From assembly GCF_947507565.1 (NCBI RefSeq), contig NC_089175.1:3957733-4021732 (forward strand): DNA of 64,000 bases. The letters run 5' to 3'. Positions 1 to 12,299 of this stretch are shown here, piece by piece. The notes beneath the pieces were generated by a model. The model was not told where the DNA came from, made no database searches, and saw only the letters and a program-made list of their open reading frames with translations. The position numbers were made by a program, and so were the translations under genes. Numbering within the stretch: position 1 is the first letter of the stretch; the number at the start of each line of letters is the position of its first letter. The DNA is from Oscarella lobularis. Taxonomy: Eukaryota; Porifera; Homoscleromorpha; Homosclerophorida; Oscarellidae.

Positions 1-690
1 CGAATTATGTCTATCCTATCCTTCCAGTCCTTCCCACACTGAATTTCTCGACAGATCCCTGTCTTGTGGTATACCGGTATTTGTGTCATAATTCACGACG
101 CAACTTAAATCTTTTTGCTCAGCAATTACTGATCTGCGATCGGCAAAAAATGATTGATGCGTGGTCTCAATTTTTTTGTTTTGTTGGGTGTGAATTTTCG
201 TTTTGATCGCGTTCATTTTTTTGCGGGGCGTGGCAACGCATACCATCAATTGCGAGTGAATTTTTCAATTAGTAAGTTTAGAGAAGAAAAGGAGCGAGGC
301 TTTCGTAGTTGAATACCTTGACTAGATACCGCATTTGTATTGTTAACAGTCTCAACTCAACAACTTAACTGTGACAAGTGTCTTCAATTCGTTGCGCGCG
401 AGCGGCGCTTGCGGTTCAGGCGCAAGGAACGCCACTCGCGCATAAAAAGTACTCTGCAGCGTTGGCGGGAACGCCCACTTTTGAGAGACAAGTGTCTCCC
501 TTTCGTTGCGCGCGAGCGACGCTTGCGGTTCAGGCGCAAGGAACGCCACTGGCGCATAAAAATTAGACTTTTGACAGACCGCTAAAATTTTCTCGCACAA
601 TTTCAAATTGTCTTGGACAATTTTAAAATTGTCCCAGAACAATTTTAAAAATCGTCTAAGACAATTTTAACAAGTTTTAGTTTGGAAAAA
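1..690. repeat. Composite dispersed repeat, copy 1
   Basis: The first ~340 bases are closely similar to 19443-19800, with the same order of short motifs and small indels. They are followed by two tandem copies of a ~110-bp GC-rich unit (about 370-575), then by AT-rich hairpin motifs of the form ATTGTC-N3-GACAAT (about 595-675). The same module order recurs at 19.4-21.0 kb. Open frames here exist only because the units lack stops and differ between copies, so I call no gene. No transposase or reverse transcriptase is visible; the element class is unknown. Confidence 0.8.
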
Positions 691-839
691 TGTCTCGGTT
701 TGTCTTGCATGAAATTGCAGGTGTAACAGTAAAATATAAAGCAGACTGCAACGTGAAGGAAAAAAGAGAAGGGTACTTGATGGTGATGATGATGAATACT
801 ATCATCGATGATCAAATATTATTCTCTTCCTCAATCATA

Positions 840-3800
840 CAGAATAATTACAAGGGACTGGCCAACTGTTCTCTAGTGTAATAAATTACAGAAAAATTAC
901 AAGGGACTGGCCAACTGTTCTTTCCTGTAATAAATTACAGTCAAACTACAACGGATTGGCCAATTGTTCTTTCCTGTAATAAATTACAGGAAAATTACAA
1001 GAGACTGGCCAACTGTTCTCTAGTGTAATAAATTACAAGAAAATTAAAAGCGACTGGCCAACTGTTCTCTAGTGTAATAAATTACAGTGAAATTACAAGG
1101 GGCTGGCCAACTGTTCTCTCCTGTAATAAAATACAGAAAAATTACAAGGGACTGGCCAACTGTTCTCTCCTGTAATAAATTACAGAAAAATTACAAGGGA
1201 CTGGCAAACTGTTCTCTCCTGTAATAAATTACAGAAAAATTACAAGGGACTGGCCAACTGTTCTATAGTGTAATAAATTACAGTGAAATTACAAGGGACT
1301 GGCAAACTGCTCTTTCCTGTAATAAATTACAGTCAAATTAAAACGGACTGGCCAATTGTTCTTTCCTGTTATAAATTACAGAAAAATTACAAGGGACTGG
1401 CCAACTGTTCTTTCCTGTAATACATTACAGGAAAATTACAAGAGACTGGCCAACTGTTCTCTAGTGTAAAAAATTACAACGGACTGGCCAACTGTTCTCT
1501 CCTGTAATAAATTACAGGAAAATTACAAGAGACTGGCCAACTGTTCCCTAGCGTAATAAATTACAGAAAAATTACAAGGGACATGCCAACTGTTCTCTCC
1601 TGTAATAAATTACAGTGAAATTACAAGGAGCTGGCCAACTGTTCTCTCCTGTAATAAATTACAGTGAAATTACAAGGGACTGGCAAACTGTTCTCTCTTG
1701 TAAAAAATTACAGAAAAATTACAAAGGACTGGCCAACTGTTCTCTCCTGTAATAAATTACAGTGAAATTACAAGGGGCTGGCCAACTGTTCTCTCCTGTA
1801 ATAAATTACAGTGAAATTACAAGGGACTGAACAACTGTTCTCTCCTGTAATAAATTACAGAAAAATTACAAGGGACTGGCAAACTGTTCTCTCCTGTAAT
1901 AAATTACAGAAAAATTACAAAGGACTGGCCAACTGTTCTCTCCTGTAATAAATTACAGGAAAATTACAAGAGACTGGCCAACTGTTCTCTAGTGTAATAA
2001 ATTACAGAAAAATTACAAGGGACTGGCCAACTGTTCTTTCCTGTAATAAATTACAGGAAAATTACAAGGGACTGGCCAACTGTTCTCTCCTGTAATAAAT
2101 TACAGAAAAATTACATGGGACTAGCCAACTGTTTTCTCCTGTAATAAATTACAGAAAAATTACAAGGCACTGGCCAACTGTTCAAATCCTGTAATAAATT
2201 ACAGAAAAATTACAAGCGACATGCCAACTGTTCTCTCCTGTAATAAATTACGGTGAAATTACAAGGGACTGGCCAACTGTTCTCTCCTGTAATAAATTAC
2301 AGAAAAATTACAAGGGACTGGCCAAATGTTCTCTCCTGTAATAAATTACAGAAAAATTACAAAGGACTAGCAAGCTGTTCTCTCCTGTAATAAATTACAG
2401 TGAAATTACAAGGGACTGGCCAAATGTTCTCTCCTGTAATAAATTACAGAAAAATTACAACGGACTGGCCAACTGTTCTCTCCTGTAATAAATTACAGAA
2501 AAATTACAAGGGACATGCCAACTGTTCTCTCCTGTAATAAATTACAGTGAAATTACAGGGGACTGGCCAACTGTTCTCTCCTGTAATAAATTAGAGAAAA
2601 ATTACAGGGGACTGGCCAACTGTTCTCTCCTGTAATAAATTACAGAAAAATTACATGGGACTAGCCAACTGTTTTCTCCTGTAATAAATTACAGAAAAAT
2701 TACAAGAGACTGGCCGACTGTTCTTTCCTGTAATAAATTACAGGAAAATTACAAGAGACTGGCCGACTGTTCTCTAGTGTAATAAATTACAGGTAAATTA
2801 CAAGGGACTGGCCAACTGTTCTCTAGTGTAATAAATTACAGTGAAATTACAAGGGACTGGCCAACTGTTCTCTCCTGTAATAAATTACAGAAAAATTACA
2901 AGGGACTGGCCAAATGTTCTCTCCTGTAATAAATTACAGAAAAATTACAAAGGACTGGCAAGCTGTTCTCTAGTGTAATAAATTACAGCGAAATTACAAG
3001 GGACTAGCCAACTGTTCTTTCCTGTAATAAATTACAGGAAAATTACAAGAGACTGGCCAACTGTTCTCTAGTGTAATAAATTACAGAAAAATTACAAGGA
3101 ACTGGCCAACTGTTCTCTCCTGTAATAAATTACAGAAAAATTAAAAGGGGCTGGCCAACTGTTCAAATCCTGTAATAAATTACAGAAAAATTACAAGGGA
3201 CATGCCAACTGTTCTCTCCTGTAATAAATTACAGTGAAATTACAGGGGACTGGCCAACTGTTCTCTCCTGTAATAAATTACAGAAAAATTACAGGGGACT
3301 GGCCAACTGTTCTCTCCTGTAATAAATTACAGGAAAATTACATGGGACTAGCCAACTGTTCTCTCCTGTAATAAATTACAGAAAAATCACAAGGGACTGG
3401 CCAACTCTTCTTTCCTGTAATAAATTACAGAAAAATTACAAGGGACTGGCCAACTGTTCTCTAGGGTAAAAAATTACAAGGGACTGGCCAACTGTTCTCT
3501 CCTGTAATAAATTACAGGAAAATTACAAGAGACTGGCCAACTGTTCCCTAGCGTAATAAATTACAGGAAAATTACAAGGGACTGGCCAACTGTTCTCTCC
3601 TGTAATAAATTACAGAAAAATTACAAGGGACTGGCCAACTGTTCAAATCCTGTAATAAATTACAGAAAAATTACAAGCGACATGCCAACTGTTCTCTCCT
3701 GTAATAAATTACAGTGAAATTACAAGGGACTGGCCAACTGTTCTCTCCTGTAATAAATTACAGAAAAATTACAAGGGACTGGCCAACTGTTCAAATCCTG

Positions 3801-6795
3801 TAATAAATTACAGAAAAAAAACAAGGGACATGCCAACTGTTCTCTCCTGTAATAAATTACAGTGAAATTACAGGGGACTGGCCAACTGTTCTCTCCTGTA
3901 ATAAATTACAGAAAAATTACAGGGGACTGGCCAACTGTTCTCTCCTGTAATAAATTACAGAAAAATTACATGGGACTAGCCAACTGTTTTCTCCTGTAAT
4001 AAATTACACAAAAATTACAAGGGACTGGCCAACTGTTCAAATCCTGTAATAAATTACAGTCAAATTACAACGGACTGGCCAATTGTTCTTTCCTGTAATA
4101 AATTACAGAAAAATTACAAGGGACTGGCCAACTGTTCTTTCCTGTAATAAATTAGAGGAAAATTACAAGAGACTGGCCGACTGTTCTCTAGTGTAATAAA
4201 TTACAGGTAAATTACAAGGGACTGGCCAACTGTTCTCTAGTGTAATAAATTACAGAAAAATTACAAGGGACAGGCCAACTGTTCTTTCCTGTAATAAATT
4301 ACAGGAAAATTACAAGAGACTGGCCAACTGTTCTCTAGTGTAATAAATTACAGTGAAATTACAAGGGGCTGGCCAACTGTTCTCTCCTGTAATAAATTAC
4401 AGAAAAATTACAAGGGACTGGCCAACTGTTCTCTCCTGTAATAAATTACAGAAAAATTACAAGGGACTGACAAACTGTTCTCTCCTGTAATAAATTACAG
4501 AAAAAATACAAGGGACAGGCCAACTTTTCTCTAGTGTAATAAATTACAGTGAAATTACAAGGGACTGGCAAACTGCTTATTCCTGTAATAAATTACAGTC
4601 AAATTACAACGGACTGGCCAATTGTTCTTTCCTGTAATAAATTACAGAAAAATTACAAGGGACATGCCAACTGTTCTCTCCTGTAATAAATTACAGTGAA
4701 ATTACAGGGGACTGGCCAACTGTTCTCTCCTGTAATAAATTACAGAAAAATTACAGGGGACTGGCCAACTGTTCTCTCCTGTAATAAATTACAGAAAAAT
4801 TACATGGGACTAGCCAACTGTTTTCTCCTGTAATAAATTACAGAAAAATTACAAGGGACTGGCCAACTGTTCAAATCCGGTAATAAATTACAGAAAAATT
4901 ACAAGGAACTGGCCAACTGTTCTCTCCTGTAATAAATTACAGTCAAATTACAACGGACTGGCCAATTGTTCTTTCCTGTAATAAATTACAGAAAAATTAC
5001 AAGGGACTGGCCAACTGTTCTTTCCTGTAATAAATTAGAGGAAAATTACAAGAGACTGGCCGACTGTTCTCTAGTGTAATAAATTACAGGTAAATTACAA
5101 GGGACTGGCCAACTGTTCTCTAGTGTAATAAATTACAGAAAAATTACAAGGGACAGGCCAACTGTTCTTTCCTGTAATAAATTACAGGAAAATTACAAGA
5201 GACTGGCCGACTGTTCTCTAGTGTAATAAATTACAGAAAAATTACAAGGGACTGACAAACTGTTCTCTCCTGTAATAAATTACAGAAAAATTACAAGGGA
5301 CAGGCCAACTGTTCTCTAGTGTAATAAATTACAGTGAAATTACAAGGGACTGGCCAACTGCTTATTCCTGTAATAAATTACAGTCAAATTACAACGGACT
5401 GGCCAATTGTTCTTTCCTGTAATAAATTACAGAAAAATTACAAGGGACATGCCAACTGTTCTCTCCTGTAATAAATTACAGTGAAATTACAGGGGACTGG
5501 CCAACTGTTCTCTCCTGTAATAAATTAGAGAAAAATTACAGGGGACTGGCCAACTGTTCTCTCCTGTAATAAATTACAGAAAAATTACATGGGACTAGCC
5601 AACTGTTTTCTCCTGTAATAAATTACAGAAAAATTACAAGGGACTGGCCAACTGTTCAAATCCGGTAATAAATTACAGAAAAATTACAAGGGACTGGCCA
5701 ACTGTTCTCTCCTGTAATAAATTACAGTCAAATTACAACGGACTGGCCAATTGTTCTTTCCTGTAATAAATTACAGAAAAATTACAAGGGACTGGCCAAC
5801 TGTTCTTTCCTGTAATAAATTAGAGGAAAATTACAAGAGACTGGCCGACTGTTCTCTAGTGTAATAAATTACAGGTAAATTACAAGGGACTGGCCAACTG
5901 TTCTCTAGTGTAATAAATTACAGAAAAATTACAAGGGAGAGGCCAACTGTTCTTTCCTGTAATAAATTACAGGAAAATTACAAGAGACTGGCCGACTGTT
6001 CTCTAGTGTAATAAATTACAGGTAAATTACAAGGGACTGGCCAACTGTCCTTTCCTGTAATAAATTACAGTCAAATTACAACGGACTGGCCAATTGTTCT
6101 TTCCTGTAATAAATTACAGAAAAATTACAAGGGACATGCCAACTGTTCTCTCCTGTAATAAATTACAGTGAAATTACAGGGGACTGGCCAACTGTTCTCT
6201 CCTGTAATAAATTACAGAAAAATTACAGGGTACTGGCCAACTGTTCTCTCCTGTAATAAATTACAGAAAAATTACAAGGGACATGCCAACTGTTCTCTCC
6301 TGTAATAAATTACAGTGAAATTACAAGGAACTGGCCAACTGTTCTTTTCTGTAATAAATTACAGGAAAATTACAAGGGACTGGCCAACTGTTCTCTAGTG
6401 TAATAAATTACAGTCAAACTACAACGGACTGGCCAATTGTTCTTTCCTGTATTAAATTACAGGAAAATTACAAAGGACTGGCCAACTGTTCTCTCCTGTA
6501 ATAAATTACAGGAAATTACAAAGAACTGGCCAACTGTTCTCTCCTGTAATAAATTACAGAAAAATTACAAAGGACTGGCCAACTGTTCTCTAGTGTAATA
6601 AATTACAGTGAAATTACAAGGGGCTGGCCAACTGTTCTCTCCTGTAATAATTTACAGTGAAATTACAAGGGGCTGGCCAACTGTTCTCTAGTGTAATAAA
6701 TTACAGTGAAATTACAAGGGACTGGCCAACTGTTCTCTCCTGTAATAAATTACAGAAAAATTACAAGGGACTGGCCAACTCTTTTCTCCTGTAAT
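840..6795. repeat. ~49-bp satellite array, about 120 units
   Basis: A near-continuous tandem array of a ~49-bp unit built around TGTAATAAATTACAG, then AAAAATTACAAGGGACTGG and CCAACTGTTCTCTCC. The core CTGTAAT-AA-ATTACAG is an inverted repeat; in units with flanking TCC/GGA the arms reach nine bases. Variants (CTAGTG for CTCCTG, CAAATCC insertions, ACATGCC for ACTGGCC, TCAAATTACAACGG) recur in blocks. An identical rare variant (CTGCTTATTCC) starts at 4573 and 5358, 785 bp apart, so blocks of 16 units were duplicated. No long open frame occurs. The 5' edge is at a unique junction near 840; the 3' edge decays around 6795. Confidence 0.95.
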
Positions 6796-7825
6796 GTAAT
6801 AGTTAGTGCCGGTCTCTCTCTTTTCAAAAATGTCACAGACGTTTGGAACTATACCTTTCAGTTCTTATGCGCTTATCGTGCAGCATTGAGTTCTTTCTAG
6901 GGCATGGGCGAAGTGGCGGCAACTGAAATAATGTATATGGCAGAGATTTTTGTGTCTGTCGAGGGCTTGGTTGGTTAGGTACTTCAGGTTGCTCAAAAAT
7001 TCTATCATGGGCGATGCCGGCGCGTTCATTTCTGCAGCAGCAGAGGCTATGATAAGCAGTACAGCATGCGTGACTAGCTTACTCTGAATGAGCGGCAAAT
7101 GAGGCGCGTGGTATTTTGACTACGGTGGAGAGGCGCTTCGCTTATTTTGACTGGTACCATGGTGAGTGTTTAGGCGACTCACCACGCTCCCACGAGAAAT
7201 GGTGGTGGTAATCGATCTCAAAATTGATACCGTCACGCCTCCCTACCACGTCTAGACAAAATACCGCACGCACCTCATTCACATCGCTCATTTCAGCGAG
7301 TCACAATGCTGAGCTCCTTAGCGTCGCTTCAACTGCTGCAGCGACGGACACAACGCCATCTCGCCCGTATAGAATTAAATGATGAAGAGCGATCAGTACC
7401 TAACCAAGCCCGACAGACACGGGCACATATCCCTTACATATTTCTTATGTCAGTTTTCACCACTTTGCCCAAGCTCCGGAACAACAAACTGAACGCCGCA
7501 AACGGTAAGTGCACATCGGCACGACCTTGAAAAAACCGAAAGGTAAGCGCATTGTCACAACGGGTGTACCGAAAAACATGACACCATCCGTTCTGACCGC
7601 AGCATTCCAAACTTCTGTGACGTCACATCCTGTTTCACGAAAAGACCCAAATTTCTCCGAAACGAAAAGAGAAGGACCTTAACAAATACCCAGGTGCACA
7701 ACTACAATGTATCGGACACGTGAGGGACCCAGTCGCGAGAGCCTACTACCCACCACTTTTCCGGTACGCCCGTTAGTAATTTTTTACATCCCGAAAACTA
7801 TGTCTCGGTACTCAGGTACCGAGAC
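6796..7825. other. Unassigned unique sequence between satellites
   Basis: About 1 kb without tandem repeats. Short open frames occur on both strands (for example 6865-7098 minus and 7306-7530 plus), but none has a recognisable domain, convincing splice partners or compositional bias. I see no supported gene or RNA here. Confidence 0.5.
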
Positions 7826-8098
7826 AAAAAATATATATACCGCCTGCAGACGGAGTACGAACAACGCCTGACGAAATATATATATACCGCCTGCAGGCGG
7901 AAAAAGAACAACGACTGACGAAATATATATACCGCCTGGAGGCGGAGAACGAACACCGCCTGACGAAATATATATACCGCCTGCAGGCGGAGTACGAACA
8001 CCGCCTGACGAAATATATAAACCGCCTGCAGGAAGAGTACGAACAACGCCTGACGGAATATATATACCTCCTGCACGCGGAGAACGAACACTGTTCAA
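7826..8098. repeat. ~45-bp satellite, first array (about 6 units)
   Basis: Units of about 43-45 bp carry the GC-rich palindrome CCGCCTGCAGGCGG, then AGTACGAACACCGCCTGACG and an (AT)n spacer. The same unit forms the much larger arrays at 13.7-15.5 and 16.4-16.7 kb. Several frames stay open because the unit length is near a multiple of three; two-base changes in the AT spacer move the frame between units, which argues against coding. Confidence 0.93.
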
Positions 8099-8579
8099 TG
8101 GTACGTACTCCTACCTTTTCAAAGCTGAGGACACTAGCCAAATTTTCCAGCTGTCGGTTTATCGATTTCACGCCCCCCTGCACGCAAGCACCGTTCCAAG
8201 ATAAACAAATCAAGCGCGCCTCCGCTCTACCTTACCCATATTAATAATAAATAATTCGAGATCCTGTGACTGTTTGGATAATATTCAAATGTGCGACATT
8301 CCCTTGCGACTTCTTCATAGACACGAAGTCTCGAGCAATTCCCTGTCCCCCAAAATTAAATCATCAGCTAATCTATGAGAAGAGTTTACAGGCAAAATTT
8401 CTTCAAATCGCTTCCCACGTATCTCTAGAATAATCTCCGCAATACGAAGGCTTTACCGTTAGCTACAATTACTATTAAGTGTGACTGCATCGACTTGCTT
8501 CAACAACGACTTTCGAAAGTAGAATAATCGATTGCGATACAGCCCACTTTTCGTTACGTAGAAAAAGCCCTACACCTAG
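8099..8579. other. Intergenic, nothing recognised
   Basis: AT-rich unique sequence with frequent stops in all frames and no recognisable domain, RNA or repeat. Confidence 0.5.
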
Positions 8580-8970
8580 CGATTAACAGGTCGAATGTTC
8601 CTAATACCTATCTCAAATATAAGGCTTGCTCTCAGGGCCTATGTGTAGGTCTTGAGTGATTCTACTTGCCCTAAAACTAGCGTATTATAAAAACCTTAAC
8701 AGTTCGATTGTTCCTTTACATTCCATTACTAATACCTATCTTAAATATAAGACTCGCTCTCATGCCCCCCCCCCCCCCCCCCCCCCCCCCCATGAGCTTT
8801 CTAAGATGTGCATTTCTAATAAATGTGTACGTCTTGAGAGCCTCTACTTGCCTGAAACAAGGGTAATATAAATCTCTTAACAGGTCGAATCTTCCTCTAC
8901 ATTTCATTACTAATACCTATCTCAAATATAAGGCTCGCTCTCTGGCCCCCCCAAGAGCTTTCTAAGCACT
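8580..8970. repeat. Degenerate ~150-170-bp direct repeats with a poly-C tract
   Basis: Three imperfect copies of a segment containing ACTAATACCTATCT and AAATATAAGG lie near 8600, 8730 and 8905. Copy 2 contains a run of 27 C (8765-8791) with CATG on both sides. At the same place copy 3 has only seven C and copy 1 has GGCC, so the tract appears to have expanded in one copy. No gene is supported. Confidence 0.75.
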
Positions 8971-9083
8971 TCCGTATTACAGACTTTTTAATTTGATTTC
9001 TTCTTTTCTGTTTACCTGTGTCCGGCTTCCACGTGATTTTTACGTGATTTTTCAATAGGCCTGCTTCCTCCGGCACGCGTATG

Positions 9084-9642
9084 TCACAGTTGCGTCCCGT
9101 TCACACGATGCCGCACTCCTTCCGAACTAAATCGACGACCGGATACACGTCGAACCGACAGCGGAACGGGTGTATCCTCGGGCTCCATCGCCTCGAAATC
9201 GGAAGTCGACGCCGACGAAGGAATCCCAGGTAAATTCTGCCAAATGACCGAAGCGACTTGGAGTACGAACAGCGACCCCAAATCTCCGTCCGGACTCAAA
9301 GCGTCGTCATCTAAAACAGAAATAATTAATTAGATGAAAATTCTGACCGCATAGGTCACCTGATGAATAATTAATTAGATTAAATTTCTAAGGAAATTGA
9401 CCGCATAGATCGTCTTCGTCCATCATGCTCGACTGACGAAACATGTTGCCAACGCGACCGGCGCGACGTCGAAACATTCGACGGGGAGGACCTCGTCCTT
9501 CCGAATGGCTTCCTCCTCCTAATCGTTGTAGTTGCGTTCGACTGCGCTCGAGTTCCGCGTTCTGATGGCGAAGTTGGCGTTCGAGTTCGTCGATGCGACG
9601 AACGGCGTCCGGATTGCGAAGATCTTCGACTTCGGTTTGCAT
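9084..9642 (-). CDS. Small coiled-coil protein, unrecognised family
   Basis: Two-exon model, phase-consistent: exon 1 9642-9402 (donor G|GTCAAT) and exon 2 9310-9084 (acceptor CTGTTTTAG), 155 aa. Residues about 8-40 are a charged heptad-like helix (RRIDELERQLRHQNAELER), followed by a Gly/Arg-rich linker, an acidic patch (MDEDD) and a tail with a short hydrophobic stretch. There is no signal peptide or catalytic motif. The start is the first ATG after an in-frame stop; a further upstream exon is possible because CCTGTAAACAG just upstream could be an acceptor. The second exon ends in a clean TGA. The exon structure is probable; the function is unknown. Confidence 0.5.
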
Positions 9643-10602
9643 TGCGGGCTTCGTTTCCTCGAATGGGGCTCTGGAGACGCTACGACTTCCTGTTTACAGG
9701 TGTCGCCAACGCTAATGGGCTGTTCTGGAGAAGAACGCGCCAATAGCCCGCGTGAAGAGCAGCGATTTAGCGAAGACGGTAGAAGAGAAATCCCGTATGC
9801 GTTTTACTGCACGTGTATAAGTTGGCGCGAATTTCCTCGACCAACCAGAGAGCTACTGCGGTTTTGCTTGCATCATGAGAGAAAAGCCGTTGCGCGCTGC
9901 GCACAACTTCAGTTCTGGTTAGGCGGGGGAAGCCAACGGGCGGAACCCTGGAGGTCGTCGGACGTCGGGAAAGCCTTGGTCATGTCATGTTTATCGTGCT
10001 CAGTCGGTTGCCGTTCCTTGCTGAAGCTGTAAGGTGCAGTGGATGAGCGTCGCGCGAGTTCTTCTCGCGGCGCGCGATCGGCACTGGGAAAGTCATTATG
10101 GGCTCGTTGGAAAGCTTGGGTCGCGAAGTCTGACGTCCGCGTTATACCGAGTTGGCGTCAGACTCAGATCAGTTTCACTTTCCCGCCAAAGAAACGTGTG
10201 GGGGGCCCAGTGTCTCGTGGCTGTTTCTCACTCGGCTTAGTGACCTATAGCTGAAGATAGCCCGACTTCCCAGAACCCAAATCAAAGCACGTTTTTGACC
10301 TCTGACCTTGTGTGGACTCACGTTCGGCGCTCTCCCTCAACTGCGTTAGTCCCGCTTCCTATTCAAGCGAAGGACTATGGCCTCTCTGAGGTCGCGGTGC
10401 GACGCGGTCGGGGGGACGGTGTGGGAGAGCCGTTCTCGATCCAGGCCGCACCGTCGCGTTGAGCCTATGATGCCACGACTCGCTCTCAAACATTTTTGGG
10501 CTACTCAGCGTTCGAACCTCCTCGCGGTGTAGCCTGGATTACGCCAAAACGAACGCAAGACAAAAAGGTACGTACGCGGACAGCTCGAACAGATATTGTC
10601 TT

Positions 10603-10827
10603 TTATTTTTTAGGTTTTTTTGTCGAGTCGAAGGATCGCGCTCGCCGCGCGCTACGCGATGCTTCGAAAAGCGTGCGTTCGAGCTCTAGATCTACGTTAT
10701 TTCGATGCGCTTGCACTCGATCGACGGCGACGTTTCCGTAAGCTATAATTTCGTCGCTCGTTTGACGCATAGGCCGTTGGAAACGTCGCCGTCGACCACG
10801 AGGCTCGATCCGTCGTTCCTCCGCCAT
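10603..10827 (-). CDS. Possible short Arg-rich coding exon
   Basis: An ATGGCGGAG start context at 10827 opens a 74-codon frame rich in Arg and Glu (RRRRRFQRP-like and VDLELERTLFEASRSARRAR segments), ending in TAA. CpG-rich sequence upstream would fit a promoter. The opposite strand has a plausible 46-bp intron at 10567-10612 (AAAAG|GTACGT to TTTTTTAG), so strand assignment is uncertain. No domain is recognised. Confidence 0.25.
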   Translation of the reverse strand: MAEERRIEPRGRRRRFQRPMRQTSDEIIAYGNVAVDRVQAHRNNVDLELERTLFEASRSARRARSFDSTKKPKK

Positions 10828-11364
10828 TTTGAAGTTGGCGCGTGGATTTTTCGCATCATGCAGACCACGCTCGTGCCGCATGCGCCGTATAAAACGATTT
10901 CTTTGCACTTTTTTTAGGTGAGCAAACGCGTTCGAGCGAAATCGGCTTCGACGAAATAGTTTACGGGTCCTAGCGTGATGTCTAACTAATAAAAACGAAA
11001 TGAAACGAGTTTTCGATTACATAGCGACGTGTGAAAATATCGACGGTAGAGCGCTCAAATACATATCGAAAATTCACTGTGTCGTTCTGAGGCTCATATT
11101 CCTACTTCCTAACGCCAAGCCTCTGCCTAACGATTTTCAGCACCACTATCACAATAATTGCAACGAGGATGAAATCAACGAGGGCACGATTGTGTTACCG
11201 TATATGGATCGCGGTGGGAAGCTTCAACCTTCGCTTGCGATCGATACCTCCAATATATTCCATCAATGAGTTCCGCCACGCCAAGGAATCCTAGCACAAC
11301 AGTCAATACATCAAGCCTAAAAATTTCAATTATTAATAGATGATGAGGAGTCCAACGTCCATAC

Positions 11365-11712
11365 CTGAATTGATTGCTGCTTTGTGTTGCACGTTGTCAT
11401 AAAAATCGTCGAGATTTTGCACAAACTCAGCCAGCTCTGTTCTCAGTTCAGTGATTCCACACTGACCAGACCATATCTCAAACTGAAAAAATTTGTTTGC
11501 GAAGAGGCGACAAAGGCATTATCTGCACTCACGTCTTTGCATCCACCCGTTGTCGTGCTAAGTGGAGTTCCGTAATAGTCAGTTCGAAAGCGAAGCAACC
11601 TGGCGTGAAGCTTCTTTATTTCCTTCACGTTAGCTCGGTCACTATCGACGCCTGTTCTCTTAAAACGTCGTCGCAGATCCTGGCGTGACGACTCGAAAAG
11701 CGGCATTTGCAA
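11365..11712 (-). CDS. Possible coiled-coil exons, unrecognised
   Basis: Two coding-looking segments join in phase. One ends at 11533 (KEIKKLHARLLRFRTDYYG, then donor GAC|GTGAGT). The next is 11482-11365 (FEIWSGQCGITELRTELAEF, then donor CAG|GTATGG) after a TTTTTTCAG acceptor. The following exon after the TTTTTAG acceptor near 11320 reads only a few codons before a stop, although a neighbouring frame there encodes a transmembrane-like segment (LTVVLGFLGVAELIDGIYW). A one-base lesion, or a different splice, would explain this. The 5' part overlaps the antisense GPCR remnant, so one of the two readings may be wrong. Confidence 0.35.
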
Positions 11713-12289
11713 GTGCAGCCACGTGCTTGATGGGAATCGTCATCGCCGTGCCGCCCCTTTTCACCTGGGCAAGGTACGAAATGGGCAGCTTCGTCATCCC
11801 AACGGCTACAATACGCTATTCTGCGCAGTGGACCCGTCCAATAGCACGAACTATATCTCGTTTTTGCTCTTCTATTACGGATTATCCTATTGGCTGCCTT
11901 TTGTGATCGTCATCATTTATCTTGGCAAACGCTGGCAAAAGTGCTTCGAAACATAACCGAACGACGACGACTAACTGGTCTTGCCTCTGGTGCCAGTGAC
12001 ACGGAAGCAAATACATCGACGCCTCTGTTCAAATCCAAAGCCCTGTACGTGGTGGGTCATCGCTCTCGTCGCTTTGAACGCGATTTTTCCTGCACCTTAC
12101 ATTGTCACTCAGCTGCTCCGGTCCACGCTTCGAATTTCGTCTGATGTCATTGCAGTCACTGGTTTTGTCTTTAGGCTGAATTTTCTCGTCAATTCGGTGC
12201 TGTACTGCTTCTGGGCGAAGACGCTTACGACTTCACTTTGGAATGTCGTACGGTGCCGGAAACTGCGCGACGTTCCGACGATACAGTGA
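11637..12289 (+). pseudogene. Rhodopsin-like GPCR remnant (TM4-TM7)
   Basis: Helix-like pieces occur in the order of a class A GPCR but in three frames. A TM4-like segment follows TTRKAAFASAATCLMG and includes MGIVIAVPPLFTW. It is followed, in another frame, by extracellular loop 2 with a Cys and NST glycosylation site (CAVDPSNST) and TM5 (FYYGLSYWLPFVIVIIYLG). The third loop lies in a third frame. Then TM6 (WWVIALVALNAIFPAPYIV) and TM7 end in a NPxxY-like NSVLYCFW. At least three frame changes and in-frame stops, with no splice sites between, show decay. TM1-TM3 are not recognisable. Family assignment is confident; ligand class cannot be told. Confidence 0.75.
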
Positions 12290-12299
12290 TTCGTCGAAA

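Noticed and set aside
840-6795. CRISPR array
   Set aside because: Units are contiguous and near-identical throughout with no unique spacers, and the genome is animal.
9532-10032. 166-codon plus-strand frame
   Set aside because: It runs opposite to the coiled-coil exon and has no domain; the minus-strand model has matching splice phases.
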